Below, piece by piece: positions 1-10,800 of a stretch of DNA of 64,000 nt. A program made the position numbers and the translations under genes. Position 1 is the first letter of the stretch. Each line of letters opens with the position of its first letter. Below the pieces are notes generated by a model. The model was not told where the DNA came from. It worked only from the letters and a program-made list of their open reading frames with translations, and did not search any database. Source of the stretch: Peptoclostridium litorale DSM 5388 (GTDB lineage Bacteria > Bacillota > Clostridia > Peptostreptococcales > Peptostreptococcaceae); the NCBI RefSeq assembly GCF_900141635.1, contig NZ_FSRH01000015.1:1-64000 (forward strand), written 5' to 3'.

Positions 1-207
1 AGAAACACAAACGCTTGCAAATTCAAATCCGCAAAATCCGAAATCCTCCTCCGGAGTGGATGCTGCACTGCGAATCTTCCTGATCCAATATCTTAGAGTA
101 CTGACCTTGATGTCATTTTTTTCGCACCAGGCTTTTTGAGTGAGATTGCTTGACTTGAAGTCGCTTACGCGGCTAGTCCAAATTTCTCTACTTTCATCTA
201 TTTTCAT
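1..207 (-). CDS. tnpA: IS66-family accessory protein TnpA (OrfA), cut by the window edge
   Basis: The minus strand reads open from an ATG at 207 to the window edge (69 codons, no stop), with a GGAGGTG ribosome site 6 bases upstream. The product starts MKIDESREIWTSRV and contains TQKAWCEKN followed by VSTLRYWIRKI. This is the typical helix-turn-helix arrangement of the small first protein of IS66-family elements, which is needed for transposition together with TnpB and the DDE transposase TnpC. The rest of the element would lie to the left of the window. A short IS66 transposase tail near 50.1 kb shows that this family has been active in the same region. Confidence 0.8.
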   Translation of the reverse strand, partial: MKIDESREIWTSRVSDFKSSNLTQKAWCEKNDIKVSTLRYWIRKIRSAASTPEEDFGFCGFEFASVCVS

Positions 208-437
208 AAAAACACCTCCGATTTAATATCTTTGGTGTATTATCTCATTTCTTACTTTTGGAGTCCATGTGGGTTGTATTTGACGGATACTTCTATTTTG
301 AAATTTGGCGGTTTTTGGGAGTTTTTGTCCCGGGTTTCACTTTGCAGGAATATTTTTATGTTACAGTTCCATTAAAAGTAAAGAAAAAAGTCGGTTTTTC
401 CGATAAAATATATGTAGCGCATTTAATATAGATGCTG
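208..437. other. Non-coding stretch between the IS66 element and the first surface-protein gene
   Basis: No credible gene is seen. Read on the minus strand, the sequence from 255 begins GTAAG. IS66 termini usually begin GTAA, so the element's left end may be at 255, giving a 48-base leader to tnpA; this is tentative because no partner end is visible. The remainder is AT-rich and must carry the promoter of the surface-protein operon, but I found no convincing -35/-10 pair. Confidence 0.35.
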
Positions 438-480
438 AAGGGGGGAGGGTCCGCAAAATGATTTGCGGACATGCCAAATG
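438..480 (+). promoter_or_regulatory. Ribosome site separated from its start codon by a perfect hairpin
   Basis: A purine-rich ribosome site, AAGGGGGGAGGG, lies at 438-449. It is followed by a perfect 9-bp stem (GTCCGCAAA at 449-457, TTTGCGGAC at 462-470) with an ATGA loop, and then by the ATG at 478. Linear spacing from ribosome site to ATG is about 29 bases. With the hairpin folded it falls to about 8, the normal value. An alternative TTG start at 463 lies inside the stem. Confidence 0.5.
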
Positions 481-3400
481 AACAATAAGAGACATGAATC
501 AGATAGATCAAAAATTGAAACCAGGGACATAGCATGTTCAAACAGCCACAAAAGATGGGGCGGCATTATTTCAAACAGAGCCGCAAATGCGGCGGTTTCA
601 ATGGTGCTTGCAGGGGCCATTGCACTGTCCCCTATGGGAAGCCTTATGCCGTACTATATGGCAGACCTGGAAGGTTCAGCAGTATACGCCCAGTCCCAGA
701 CCTCGCAAATGAGCATAAAGCTTACGGGGCAGGACGGAGATGACGGTATAATAAACGACGCCGAGGCGGGAGTAAGCCGCGCGATGAGGGAGATGGCGCT
801 GGAAATAGGCGATAATTTCGAGGAGAGCAGGAGCGGCTCGTCATCTGGAATAAGGATATACGCAAACGGAGCTGACGAGACATACAAGTTCGAAATCCAA
901 AAGGACAGCGAGCTCGGAGGCAGGTTCAAAATAAAGCTCAGGGAAACCGCGGTGGGCTCTGAAAGCGCGTACAAGTTGCAGAAATTCGCCCTCTACACGC
1001 TGTACATACCGGAAGGCACGTTTGTGACAAAGTCGGGGGACATACCCTGCAGGGCCGTGTCCCAATCTTTCATAACGGACACTGACGAGGAGAGGATAAG
1101 CCCGACCATAAAGGCCTCATGGCCCAAGGACGACGACAAGAAGGTGGCGTCTGAAGGCGGCCTTGTGGCATTTGAATTCCCGTATGACGTTGAGTTTGCG
1201 GAAGGCACCATGGTGGTCGACGGTAAGCTCCAAAACGCATCAGACTTCATCCGCATAGCAACGACTCCAATAAGCCCGTACATACCTTCGTACAACATAC
1301 CGCCGAGCTACGACCAGAGCGACTCGGCAGAAAACTTCAACGTGTACATACTGGGAAGGACACTTGTCATAGAGCCCAAGGTCGGCAAGCTGAAGGACTT
1401 TGCAAACTACACAGTGGAGCTTAAAAACAGGACCGTTTACTTCAAGGGGAGCGAAGCGGGCAAGAAGATATACAACACGTCTCCCGGAAACTACTCCGAG
1501 TGGACGGAGCTTGACTTTTCAACGGGCGACATGGTGGAGTCCTCATATCCCCAAAACGACCAGGAAGGGGTCCACGTGGAGCCGACTATAGAGATAGACT
1601 TCAAATACCCTGTGGAGTTTGTCGAAGAGTTTAAAAAGCTCGGCAGCATAAGACTTACTGAAGACGGGTCTGAAAAGATATCGCTTGGATACGAGGACAT
1701 AAGGATAGAAAACGACGAGAAAAACAAAAAATACAAGCTTATAATAGACGTGAACGACGAGGGGGAGACCCAGCACAGGCTCAGGAGAAACACTCTTTAC
1801 AAGCTTGCGATAGACCCCGACACTGTAAGGTTCAGGGACTACCCGATATACAATGAAATGACCGAGATTTCATTCATAACCGGAAGCGATGGGGAAAGCC
1901 CCCACGTCAGCGCGTACACATCTGGAATATCCGCAAATGACGACATAACAAATCCTGAAAGCGGCCTCAGGCCCGACGGCTCCATATACGTAATGATGGA
2001 CAGGCCTGTTTCATGGGACAAGAAATTCGACCCTGAAAAGCTTGAAAAGGCGGTAAAGCTCTACAAGATTCCAAAGGCATCTGAAAAGGACTACGACAGC
2101 GAAGGAGTGCTTTCAGACATAAGGTTCGAGTATGAGTATATGGAAGACTACGGAATGGTGTTTGTGGATGAGCTCATGGAGGAGATCCCGCTTGAGTCGG
2201 TCGAGATTGGAGAGGCCGCGGGGACGCAAAACGCAATAAAGGTAACACCCAAGGCTCTGTCTGGCAAAAGGCCTGCCCTTGACCCGTTTTCGAGATACAA
2301 GATATTCATATCCAAAGAGTATGTAGAGGATGAAAACGGATACAACATGAAGGAAAACATAAGCGAGTACATATGGACCGGGGCGAAAAGCGATTCGTAT
2401 TCCGCAGACTGGGACCTTTCGAAAATATCGGCAAGCTCCATAGAAAAGGGGGAAAGCGCCCCGTATACGGACCAGTACAAGCTCCACGGAGTTCCGGCGT
2501 ACCTTCCTTACGAGGGAGGGGATGACAATCCTATAGTTCTGTACATAGATTCCAAGGCTTATTTGAACCAAAGCGAGTCACAGATAATAAACGTAAAGGG
2601 AGAGGGCTTTGCAAAGGACACTTTAAGGTCTATGGCTCTCGAAAATGTTCAGCTGAGAAGCGGATACTACCCTCTAAAGTCGAAGATACTCTACGAAGGC
2701 CAAAACATAGACACTATGCTTGCAGGCCAGCAGATGCAAATAGAGCTTGACGACGTTATAGCGGGCTCTGGAACTAGGTTTGAAAGCCAGACGCCTCAGA
2801 CGGCCTCCGTGACTGAGGACGGCAGGATAAGGGCTCTTTCGGAGGGGAACGCGAGAATAAACGTAATAACATCCGGCGGAGAGCTGGCTGCATGGGTGGA
2901 GATGGAAATAAGCCAGACCGACGTATACGCAGAGCACATAAGCGTTGAATACGAGGGATCCGGGTCAAACCAGAAGACAAAGATTTCGATATACCCCGAC
3001 AAGAAGCTCAGAAGCGGAACATCTTACATGCTCACGGTGCCAAGGGGCACATTCGTATCGGCCTGCGGGGAGGATGTCAAAGAGCTCCAGATAGAATTTG
3101 CAATTGCAGGAGACAGAAATGGAGAGGTTGGGATATACGAATTGCAGCCTTCCAAGATAAACTTCCTCGACATAGCTGCGGGGGAGGCGAAGTTCTATAT
3201 AGAAGGGTACAACTTCTACGAGGCCGTTGACTCGGTGCTCATTTCCAAGAAGGACGATGAGAGCACAAAGTTCACGATATCCCAGGAGGACATATACTTC
3301 AAGAGCGTGAACAGGCTCGAAGTGGCCATAAGGGGAAGCGTGCGAGACGAGATACTCTCCGACAGGGGAAGGTACACCGGGCTTTATGGAGTGCAGCTCA

Positions 3401-4794
3401 GGTTCAAGGACGGAAAGGACTGCTCCAGCGCAGACGACGCACTTGAGCTTTCGGTTACAAACAGGCCTTATGTAAAGGAGAAATACCCGCTTGAAGACGG
3501 ATTTGACGAGAAGGGCCTTTCACACCCGATAAAAGACGAAAAGACACAGGGGCTGAGCTTTGCAAGGGTTGTATTCGACGAGTCCATGGACAAGGTGTGG
3601 GTGAATTCGGACATAGGGCTTTCAGCGCTAATGCTCAGCAGCGTAAAGTCAAAGGGAAGCTCTACAAACCTTGTGGACATAAGCTTCATACAAAAAATAA
3701 AGGACATGGGGGAATACGACAGGCAGAAGGAGATAGAAAAATACCTCCTTATAAAGGACGATGAGAAAAAGACTGCTACGCTGTACATCCCGGTAAGAGG
3801 AATGCTTTCGGACACGGAGTACGAATTCACACTCAAAGAAGGGGTCATCACGAACAACCCTTCTGGAATAAGCGCCGACGAGGACGAATTCAACGAGCAG
3901 ATATCGTGGAGTGCAAGGTCTCAGGGCGAGCCCGTGATAGGAAAGGTCATGATAGGAAGCGCGCCGCAGGACTATGACGACGACCAGCACATGCTCATAA
4001 GCGGAAACTTCGGACAGGACGCAAGGGTGTACTTCGGTGATGAAGAGGCGCAGCGCGTTGAGATTTCACAGGACGGAACCCAGATGAAGGTCTACCTTCC
4101 GCACGGTTCGGGAAGGCTCGACCCGGGCGTTTACGACGTTCGGATAGTGAACGATTCCAACCACGAATTCACGATATACTCGGGATTCACAGTGGTAAAG
4201 CAGACCGACCTTCAGGTGGGCTCCCAGGAGAGGGTCGTGGAGGAGGACTCCAAGGGAGACATAGTCCAAAGCGTGCTTTCAAGCCAGGGGATAATAAGGC
4301 TAAAGCCGAGCTATTCGGACGACAAGAGGCTAAAGCTAAAGGTATCCGAGCTTCTTTTGGACCCAAGGTCCGTGAGGCTGGAGCTTGACGCCGACGAGGG
4401 CGAAGGAATAGGCGAGCTTGAGCTTGAATACGACGATTCGAGGTCTGTGAAAATATACGGGCTTAGGCTTTTGGAGGATTCTGACGACATGCCCACAAGC
4501 ATTTCAATAGGAGAGGCCGACCCGGCTGCAAGGGACATCGTAAGGAAAAAGATACTCATGCTCACGCCGAAATCGGAGTTTTTCCAGGTCAAATGCGAAA
4601 ACGCCGGGATAGGCGGGGCCGACCTGGCAATCCCTTACACGGCATCGTATGGAAGGGACCTTATAGTGCTGAGGTACGACTTCAGGACAAGGGGAATATA
4701 CGAGGAGATTGACGTCTACATCGACGAGTCCGAGTCGGTTGCGAAGGTCATGAGCGAAAGCCCAGGAGTATTCGTGGTAGTGGAGAAGAACTAG
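478..4794 (+). CDS. Giant secreted surface protein with SbsA-type Ig-like domains
   Basis: A protein of 1438 residues from the ATG at 478; a TTG at 463 would add five residues. The N-terminus is unusually long and basic, then hydrophobic (about residues 35-65), consistent with a signal peptide. Segments near residues 210, 355, 475 and 1005 have the pattern proline, acidic turn, then beta strand ending in F.YPVEF or FDESM. This fits the bacterial Ig-like domain of SbsA-type S-layer proteins (Big_5). A stretch near 762-811 (PQTASVTEDGRIRALSEG) resembles a Big_2 domain, and 1150-1240 resembles an IPT/TIG domain. No SLH, LPXTG or membrane anchor is present. It is first in a four-gene run and the next gene starts 46 bases downstream. 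A structural role at the cell surface is inferred. Confidence 0.8.
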   Translation: MNNKRHESDRSKIETRDIACSNSHKRWGGIISNRAANAAVSMVLAGAIALSPMGSLMPYYMADLEGSAVYAQSQTSQMSIKLTGQDGDDGIINDAEAGVSRAMREMALEIGDNFEESRSGSSSGIRIYANGADETYKFEIQKDSELGGRFKIKLRETAVGSESAYKLQKFALYTLYIPEGTFVTKSGDIPCRAVSQSFITDTDEERISPTIKASWPKDDDKKVASEGGLVAFEFPYDVEFAEGTMVVDGKLQNASDFIRIATTPISPYIPSYNIPPSYDQSDSAENFNVYILGRTLVIEPKVGKLKDFANYTVELKNRTVYFKGSEAGKKIYNTSPGNYSEWTELDFSTGDMVESSYPQNDQEGVHVEPTIEIDFKYPVEFVEEFKKLGSIRLTEDGSEKISLGYEDIRIENDEKNKKYKLIIDVNDEGETQHRLRRNTLYKLAIDPDTVRFRDYPIYNEMTEISFITGSDGESPHVSAYTSGISANDDITNPESGLRPDGSIYVMMDRPVSWDKKFDPEKLEKAVKLYKIPKASEKDYDSEGVLSDIRFEYEYMEDYGMVFVDELMEEIPLESVEIGEAAGTQNAIKVTPKALSGKRPALDPFSRYKIFISKEYVEDENGYNMKENISEYIWTGAKSDSYSADWDLSKISASSIEKGESAPYTDQYKLHGVPAYLPYEGGDDNPIVLYIDSKAYLNQSESQIINVKGEGFAKDTLRSMALENVQLRSGYYPLKSKILYEGQNIDTMLAGQQMQIELDDVIAGSGTRFESQTPQTASVTEDGRIRALSEGNARINVITSGGELAAWVEMEISQTDVYAEHISVEYEGSGSNQKTKISIYPDKKLRSGTSYMLTVPRGTFVSACGEDVKELQIEFAIAGDRNGEVGIYELQPSKINFLDIAAGEAKFYIEGYNFYEAVDSVLISKKDDESTKFTISQEDIYFKSVNRLEVAIRGSVRDEILSDRGRYTGLYGVQLRFKDGKDCSSADDALELSVTNRPYVKEKYPLEDGFDEKGLSHPIKDEKTQGLSFARVVFDESMDKVWVNSDIGLSALMLSSVKSKGSSTNLVDISFIQKIKDMGEYDRQKEIEKYLLIKDDEKKTATLYIPVRGMLSDTEYEFTLKEGVITNNPSGISADEDEFNEQISWSARSQGEPVIGKVMIGSAPQDYDDDQHMLISGNFGQDARVYFGDEEAQRVEISQDGTQMKVYLPHGSGRLDPGVYDVRIVNDSNHEFTIYSGFTVVKQTDLQVGSQERVVEEDSKGDIVQSVLSSQGIIRLKPSYSDDKRLKLKVSELLLDPRSVRLELDADEGEGIGELELEYDDSRSVKIYGLRLLEDSDDMPTSISIGEADPAARDIVRKKILMLTPKSEFFQVKCENAGIGGADLAIPYTASYGRDLIVLRYDFRTRGIYEEIDVYIDESESVAKVMSESPGVFVVVEKN

Positions 4795-4839
4795 AGCGCG
4801 ATATAAGCGTTGACGATAAAATCATGAGGCGGTGAAGAC

Positions 4840-7800
4840 GTGTACGACAAAAATGACAGAAGATCATGCAATGCCCTGTTCAAAAGGCTCGTTGCGGCCA
4901 TTCTCTCGATATCCATGGTGCTTGGAGTGCTGCCGTGGGATGAAATAGCGGGAATATACGCGTATGACGAGGAGAGCTACTATGTAAACAAGGTAATAGT
5001 GACAAAGATATACGGAAGCGGACTTTACGACGTGACCCACACTAAGATAGCCCTGAAGGGTTCAAACCTTAAGGACATATCCATAGTGGCCGAGACGTCT
5101 CAGGGTCTTAGGACGTACTCGAATCCGGAAATAAACACGTCGAGCGCCGTGGAATTCACAATAGACGGCAATGTCGTGGGAGAGACCATAACAGTCGGTT
5201 CGGCCGACATATCCATAGACCAGGCCAACATACCTACAATGTCCAAGATAGACAAAAGGGTGGTCAAGGCGGGCCAGGAAGGGATATCGATACAAGGTGC
5301 CAACCTCGACAGGGTGGGAACCGTTGATGAAGGAGTGTCATACGGAGCGTATTTCGAGGACAACTCGGGATCTTCAGGGCAAAAGAGCCTTCCGGTTACT
5401 TCAAACAGCGAGGGATCGCTTTCCACGGGAAGCATAAACGGAACTCTGGGCCTCCAAAACATCATATTCAAGAAGCAGTACTCCAAAGATGTCAACTTCA
5501 ATAACGACAGCGGGACCAAGACTGTCGAAGTGACAATACAAAACACATACAACGACCAGTTCAGGCTTATAGACGGGATAACAATGAGCGGCCTCAACAT
5601 GAACCCCAACAGGGGCCAGGTCAAAGACGACATAATATTCACAGCCGACAGCGGGCTTGACGATTACGACGTGTTCCTTATAAAGGACCTCACCGACAAG
5701 TTCACGGACTACAACAAGTGTACAGACCCGGTATTCAAGCCGGATGTCGACGAAAAGCAGACGCTTACCGTCAAGGTTCCAAACTACAAGCTTGGATATA
5801 TAGAAAACGGCGAGTACTATGTCGTTATAACCAACAAGATTCCAACAGGGGCCGACCCGGAAAAGTCAATAAACAAGCAGTACGTGCTTTCGGAGAAGTT
5901 CACAATAATAGACGCCAGCCAGAAGATGAAGATACTTGCTCCGCTTCAGCCGGACAAGGGACCGGACTCTGGAGCTAGGGTCGAGGTATCGGGTGTGTTC
6001 TTCGGATCGCTAAACATAAGTGAATTCAGGCCGGTGAACAATAATATAACTGTCAAGGAGCCTTCGGGAATAGACGAGGAGATGACAGTCGAGTACTCCG
6101 CAGGGAAGTACAAGGAGCAGAATGTTACAAGCGCCAAAAGGACAATAAAGGTTCTTGTCGGAGGGGTGGCCAAATTCGCCAAAAAAGAGGACGGGAGCTC
6201 ATACGAGTATTCTTTCGAGCCCCAGCTTGACAAGCTCACCATAATAACTCCCCAGGTCACAGACGCGGAGACCGACCCTGTAAAGGACGTTGTTGTGGAG
6301 ACTGTTACCACAATAACCCTTGAAGGCGGGGAAAAGGTGATAATAAAGGAAAGGGCTGAGCTTGAAAAGGGGTATACGTACGAGCCGAGCAAGGTGACTC
6401 CTAATGTCTCGAGCATAACGCCTCAAAAGATTTATGTTGAAAAGGCCGCAGACGGATCATACGAGATAAACCAGGATACGATGGTTGCCGTTTACGGCTC
6501 AAGCATACTGATATACAAATACACAGACTCGGAGGGCGTGGAAGAGGTAAGGTATCCGATAGTGGAGCTTGGAGCGGATGTCAGGCTCAACAAGAACAAC
6601 AACCTTGACGAGTCAAATCCAGAACTTTTCCTAAAGATTTTCGACAGCTCGGACAGAGAGCTTGATGGAAGCAGTTCAAGCCAGCTGGGCTCCAAGATAC
6701 TTACGATAATACCGAAGGGAACCAAGGTTCAAAACCTCGGAAAGACTTTCATAAAGATAATAAACCCCGTGAAAAACGACGTCATAGAGGGCAGGTCGGG
6801 TTCGCTGCAGTATGCGGTTGAATTTGTAAGCCCTGACGTATCGAAGATGCCGGTTATAGAAAGCGTAACTCCAAACACAGTGACAACTGAAGGAGGAGAA
6901 GAGGTTGTAATAGAAGGTTCCAACTTCCAGGTAGGAGCCGTAGTTATAATAGACGGAAAAGAAGTTGCCGGAATTACGAGGCAGCAGGACGGAAGAAAGA
7001 TTACTTTCAAGGCTCCAAAGGGCAGGGAAGGACTTACACAGATACAGGTTGTCAATCCTGAAGGCGGTATTGCGATAGCTGAGTTCAGGTATGTAAAGAC
7101 CTATACGGACCCCAAGATAGTCAGCTTTTCGCCCAAAAAGGGATCGTCGGGAACCCTCGTGGTCGTAAAGGGTGACAACTTCGTAAAGCCGGACCCTACG
7201 GCGGGCGAGTCTGACATACTCAAGCTCGTTGGAACAAGGGTGCTTCTTGGAGGAAAGGACATAAACAGCTACAACAGGGACCCCGTTACAAAGAACATAG
7301 TCCTAAAGGGTTATGTGGCTCCAGGAGGGCAAAACGAAGATGAAACAGGAAAACTTGTGAGAATAGCCCAGGACACGCAGAAGCTGAAGCTTGAGGACTA
7401 CTACCACAGCGTTGTGATGAAGGACACAGGCACGGGCAGGTATTTTACAATAGATTTCGACTCGAAAGGCGACGTTCAGCTTTCGAACGGAACAGAAAGA
7501 TTCACAATATTCAAATCGGCTGATTCAATAAAGGCGAGAAGGGAGTCTGGTCAGGAATATGTGGTTTCCATAACCACAGATCCGGAAGGCGCAAACGACA
7601 GGAGCGACTACCTTGAGATGGACCTTGTCGGCAGCGAATCTGGAGCCGAATACAAGCTCAAGCTCATGACTCCGTTTACAGTCGATTCGGGTACGATGAT
7701 AATAGACGGAGACAAGGTGAAGGTAAAGGGAATAGACGAGCTTTACTTCTGGGTTCCGGTGCTGGAGGCGGAAGGCTATTACGACCTTACAGTCCAAAAC

Positions 7801-10800
7801 CCGGACACCAAAAAGGATTCAAAAGAGGGCCAAAGCGGATTCTACTACTACAAGCAGCCGTATTCGGACCCCAACATAACCCTGATATATCCAAAGGAAG
7901 GCTCCGTTGAAGGCGGATACAGCATAACCATAAGCGCCGACTCGAAAGACGGAAGGGAGTGCTTTGTCGACAACGGAGAGGAAAAGACAAGGGTCTTCAT
8001 AAACGGAGTGGAAGTCGAATCGGACAATATAACCGTGTCGACTGACGGATTTTCAATAGACGCTGTGGTTCCCCCTCTTGGATTCGACCTGCAGCAAAAA
8101 TACGGGGTAGGAAGGCTGACAGTTCCGGTGGTTGTTACAAACCCGGACGGAGGAACTGACGGCGTAGAAGAAGGATTCACATACGTGGTTCCAACTTCGC
8201 ATCCAAAGATAACAAAAATGGTTCCGGGAGAAGGAAGCGCAGCCGGGGGGAACATCGTAGAGATAACCGGAAGCGACTTCAGATTCTTCGAGCCGTACAC
8301 GGACTCGAACGGTGACGGGGCGTGGAACCCCGGAGAGCCGTACCTTGACCTCAACGGACACAAGGTAAACAAGACTGACTGGACAAAGCAGGTGGACGAC
8401 GGAACTCTCGGACCTGACGATTTTTCTGGAAGAGACATTCAGTTTCTCCGTGAAAATCTTGAAGGCGAGTATGACAGCCTGATAAATCCTGTGCTTCCAA
8501 AGGTGTTTTTCGGCAAGAAGCAGGCCGAAATAAGCGAGCTTTCAGCCGGATACATAAAGATTACGGCTCCGCTTGGAACTCCAGGGAATGTCGATGTTTA
8601 CGTTGTGAACAACGACTCTGGAATATCAAACAAGGCGACATACAAATACAGCTCTTCAAAGCCGGCCATAGACCAGATAATACCGGCGAAGGGTCCCAAA
8701 TCGGGAAAAAACGACATTGAGATATTCGGAAGCGGGTTTTCAAGCAGCACTATAAGCGTATACGAAGAAAACGAGGCAGGCGAGATTTCAAAAGCGGACA
8801 AGAAAATGCCTGTCATAAGGTTCGGTGACGTGTCCAACAGGGACATCCCGAGAGACCAGCAAAACTCGGGAAGGATAGACAGCTCGAGAACCACTGTCGA
8901 GCTTGCGGGCGGACTCAGGATAGAGTATGACGGAAAGGCGGACAGGCTGAGCATTTCGTCTTCAATAGACGAAAAGACTTTCTCGGTGGAGCTTGAATAT
9001 ACAGACGACAAGGTCTACATCCCGCTTTGGCTGATGGAAGACGAGCATGGAATCCCGTACAGCGCGTATGAGATGATGAGCGTCGAGGTTACAGACAAGA
9101 GGCTTATCGTGGACAAGGGCTTCTCGCCTTGGGCCCAGATTGTGGACTCGAACCACATAGAGGCGAAGGCGGCTTCATACCACACCATAGGAGAGGTAAG
9201 CCTCAGGGTCATAAACCCTGACAAAGGGGAAGTCATAGGAAAGTACGAGTACAAGAATCCGGACAGCAGTCCCGAGATAATCAGCATCGAAAAGGATTCA
9301 AGGCCGCCCGAAAGGACTCTTTACGACTTCGGGGCAAACCAGAAGATGATAAAGCTTGTAAAAGTGACATACAAGGGCGGAAACACCATAACCATAACAG
9401 GAAGCGACTTCAGGGAGAGTGCAGGAGTGCAGATAGGCAATGTAGTCGGCATAGCGCCGTCGGACATAGACTACACCCTTCCTTCGAAGATAACATTCAC
9501 AATGCCTTCTGTCAGCGAAGAAGAGGTGGGAAAACTCCTCAAGGTGATAGTGATGAATGAAGACGGTGCGAGCGCTTCTTCCGAAGACTCAAAGCCTGAG
9601 GCCATATACATCATGTTCATAAGCGGAGAGACGGCTCCGAAGGTTGAAAGCGTCAACCCTTCAAAGGGCTCAAGCATAGGAGGCGAAGAGGTCGTGATAA
9701 AGGGTAGCGACTTCAGGGCCGGAATAAGCGTGTTCTTTGGCGAGAACGCGGTAAGGCAGCAGGACATAACCCTCGTGGACTACAAGACGCTGAAGGTCAT
9801 AACTCCTGCGGGAGCCTCGGGGACTGTGGATGTAAAGGTTGAAAACACCGACGGAGAGCTTGGGGTTTTGAGCGACGGGTTCACATATATAAGCAGCCCC
9901 ATAGTTACCAATGTCTTAGACTTTGAAAAGCAAAACGAGAAAAAGAGAAACATAAACATAGACGGCGGCGAGGTGATACTCGTAAAGGGATCGGGATTCG
10001 AGGAGGGCTCGGCGGTATACTTCATGCCTGTGCTCGAAGAGCTTGAAGACGATGCCCAGGCGGACCTCTACATAGGGACGAAGGGATACAAGTTCAAGGA
10101 CTCTGCGGAGGCCGCAAAGGTCGAGTACATTGACGGCGAGACCCTCAAGGTCACAACTCCTGAAGGAAGGCTTGGAGAAGGCGGCCTGATAGTCGTAAAC
10201 TCCGACAAGGGTTCAAGCGAGATATACAGTGGAATAACATACGGCCTCGAGGAAATAGATGCGCCTGAAAACGCAAAGGCCGAGATAATATACGACAGGT
10301 ATATAAGAATAACCTGGGATGAAGTCGACGGGGCGACAGAGTACGAGATATACGTTTCGGAAGACGGAGGCTCGTACAATTTTGCGGCGACCACGGGCGA
10401 GACGAGCTTCATATACCAGGACTTAGAGGAAAACACGGACTACAGGTTCAAGATAAGGGCCGTTGGAAACATTTCGACGTCAAACCCTTCAACTGAGACC
10501 AACGAGGTCACAACCGGAAGCGACGCGGGATACGAGGACAAGGACGGAGAGCTTGCCGAAAAAACAACCATAAGCCTCATGGGAGACTCGGTTCAGGTCG
10601 TTATAGGAAAGGACAGCTACAGGGACAAGACCGTTATAGACCTCACATCCACAAAGCTTTCGTCGGCGAAAAGGGCAGTGATAAGCATACCGCTCGAGGT
10701 TGCAAACTCTTCGAGGGCTGCCGACATAGAGGTCATAGGAAGGGATTTCGCGCTCCAGTTCAACCCCAGTGCATTCAGCCAGAGCGCAGTGGACGAGGAC

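Noticed and set aside
251-255. Definite left end of the IS66 element
   Set aside because: Beyond GTAAG there is no match to the IS66 end at 49986 and no partner terminus in the window, so it is mentioned only as tentative.
654-4592. Many long minus-strand open frames inside the giant surface-protein gene
   Set aside because: They mirror the strong codon bias of the plus-strand gene, lack ribosome sites and show biased composition (Ser/Leu-rich or Tyr/Val-rich) without recognisable domains.
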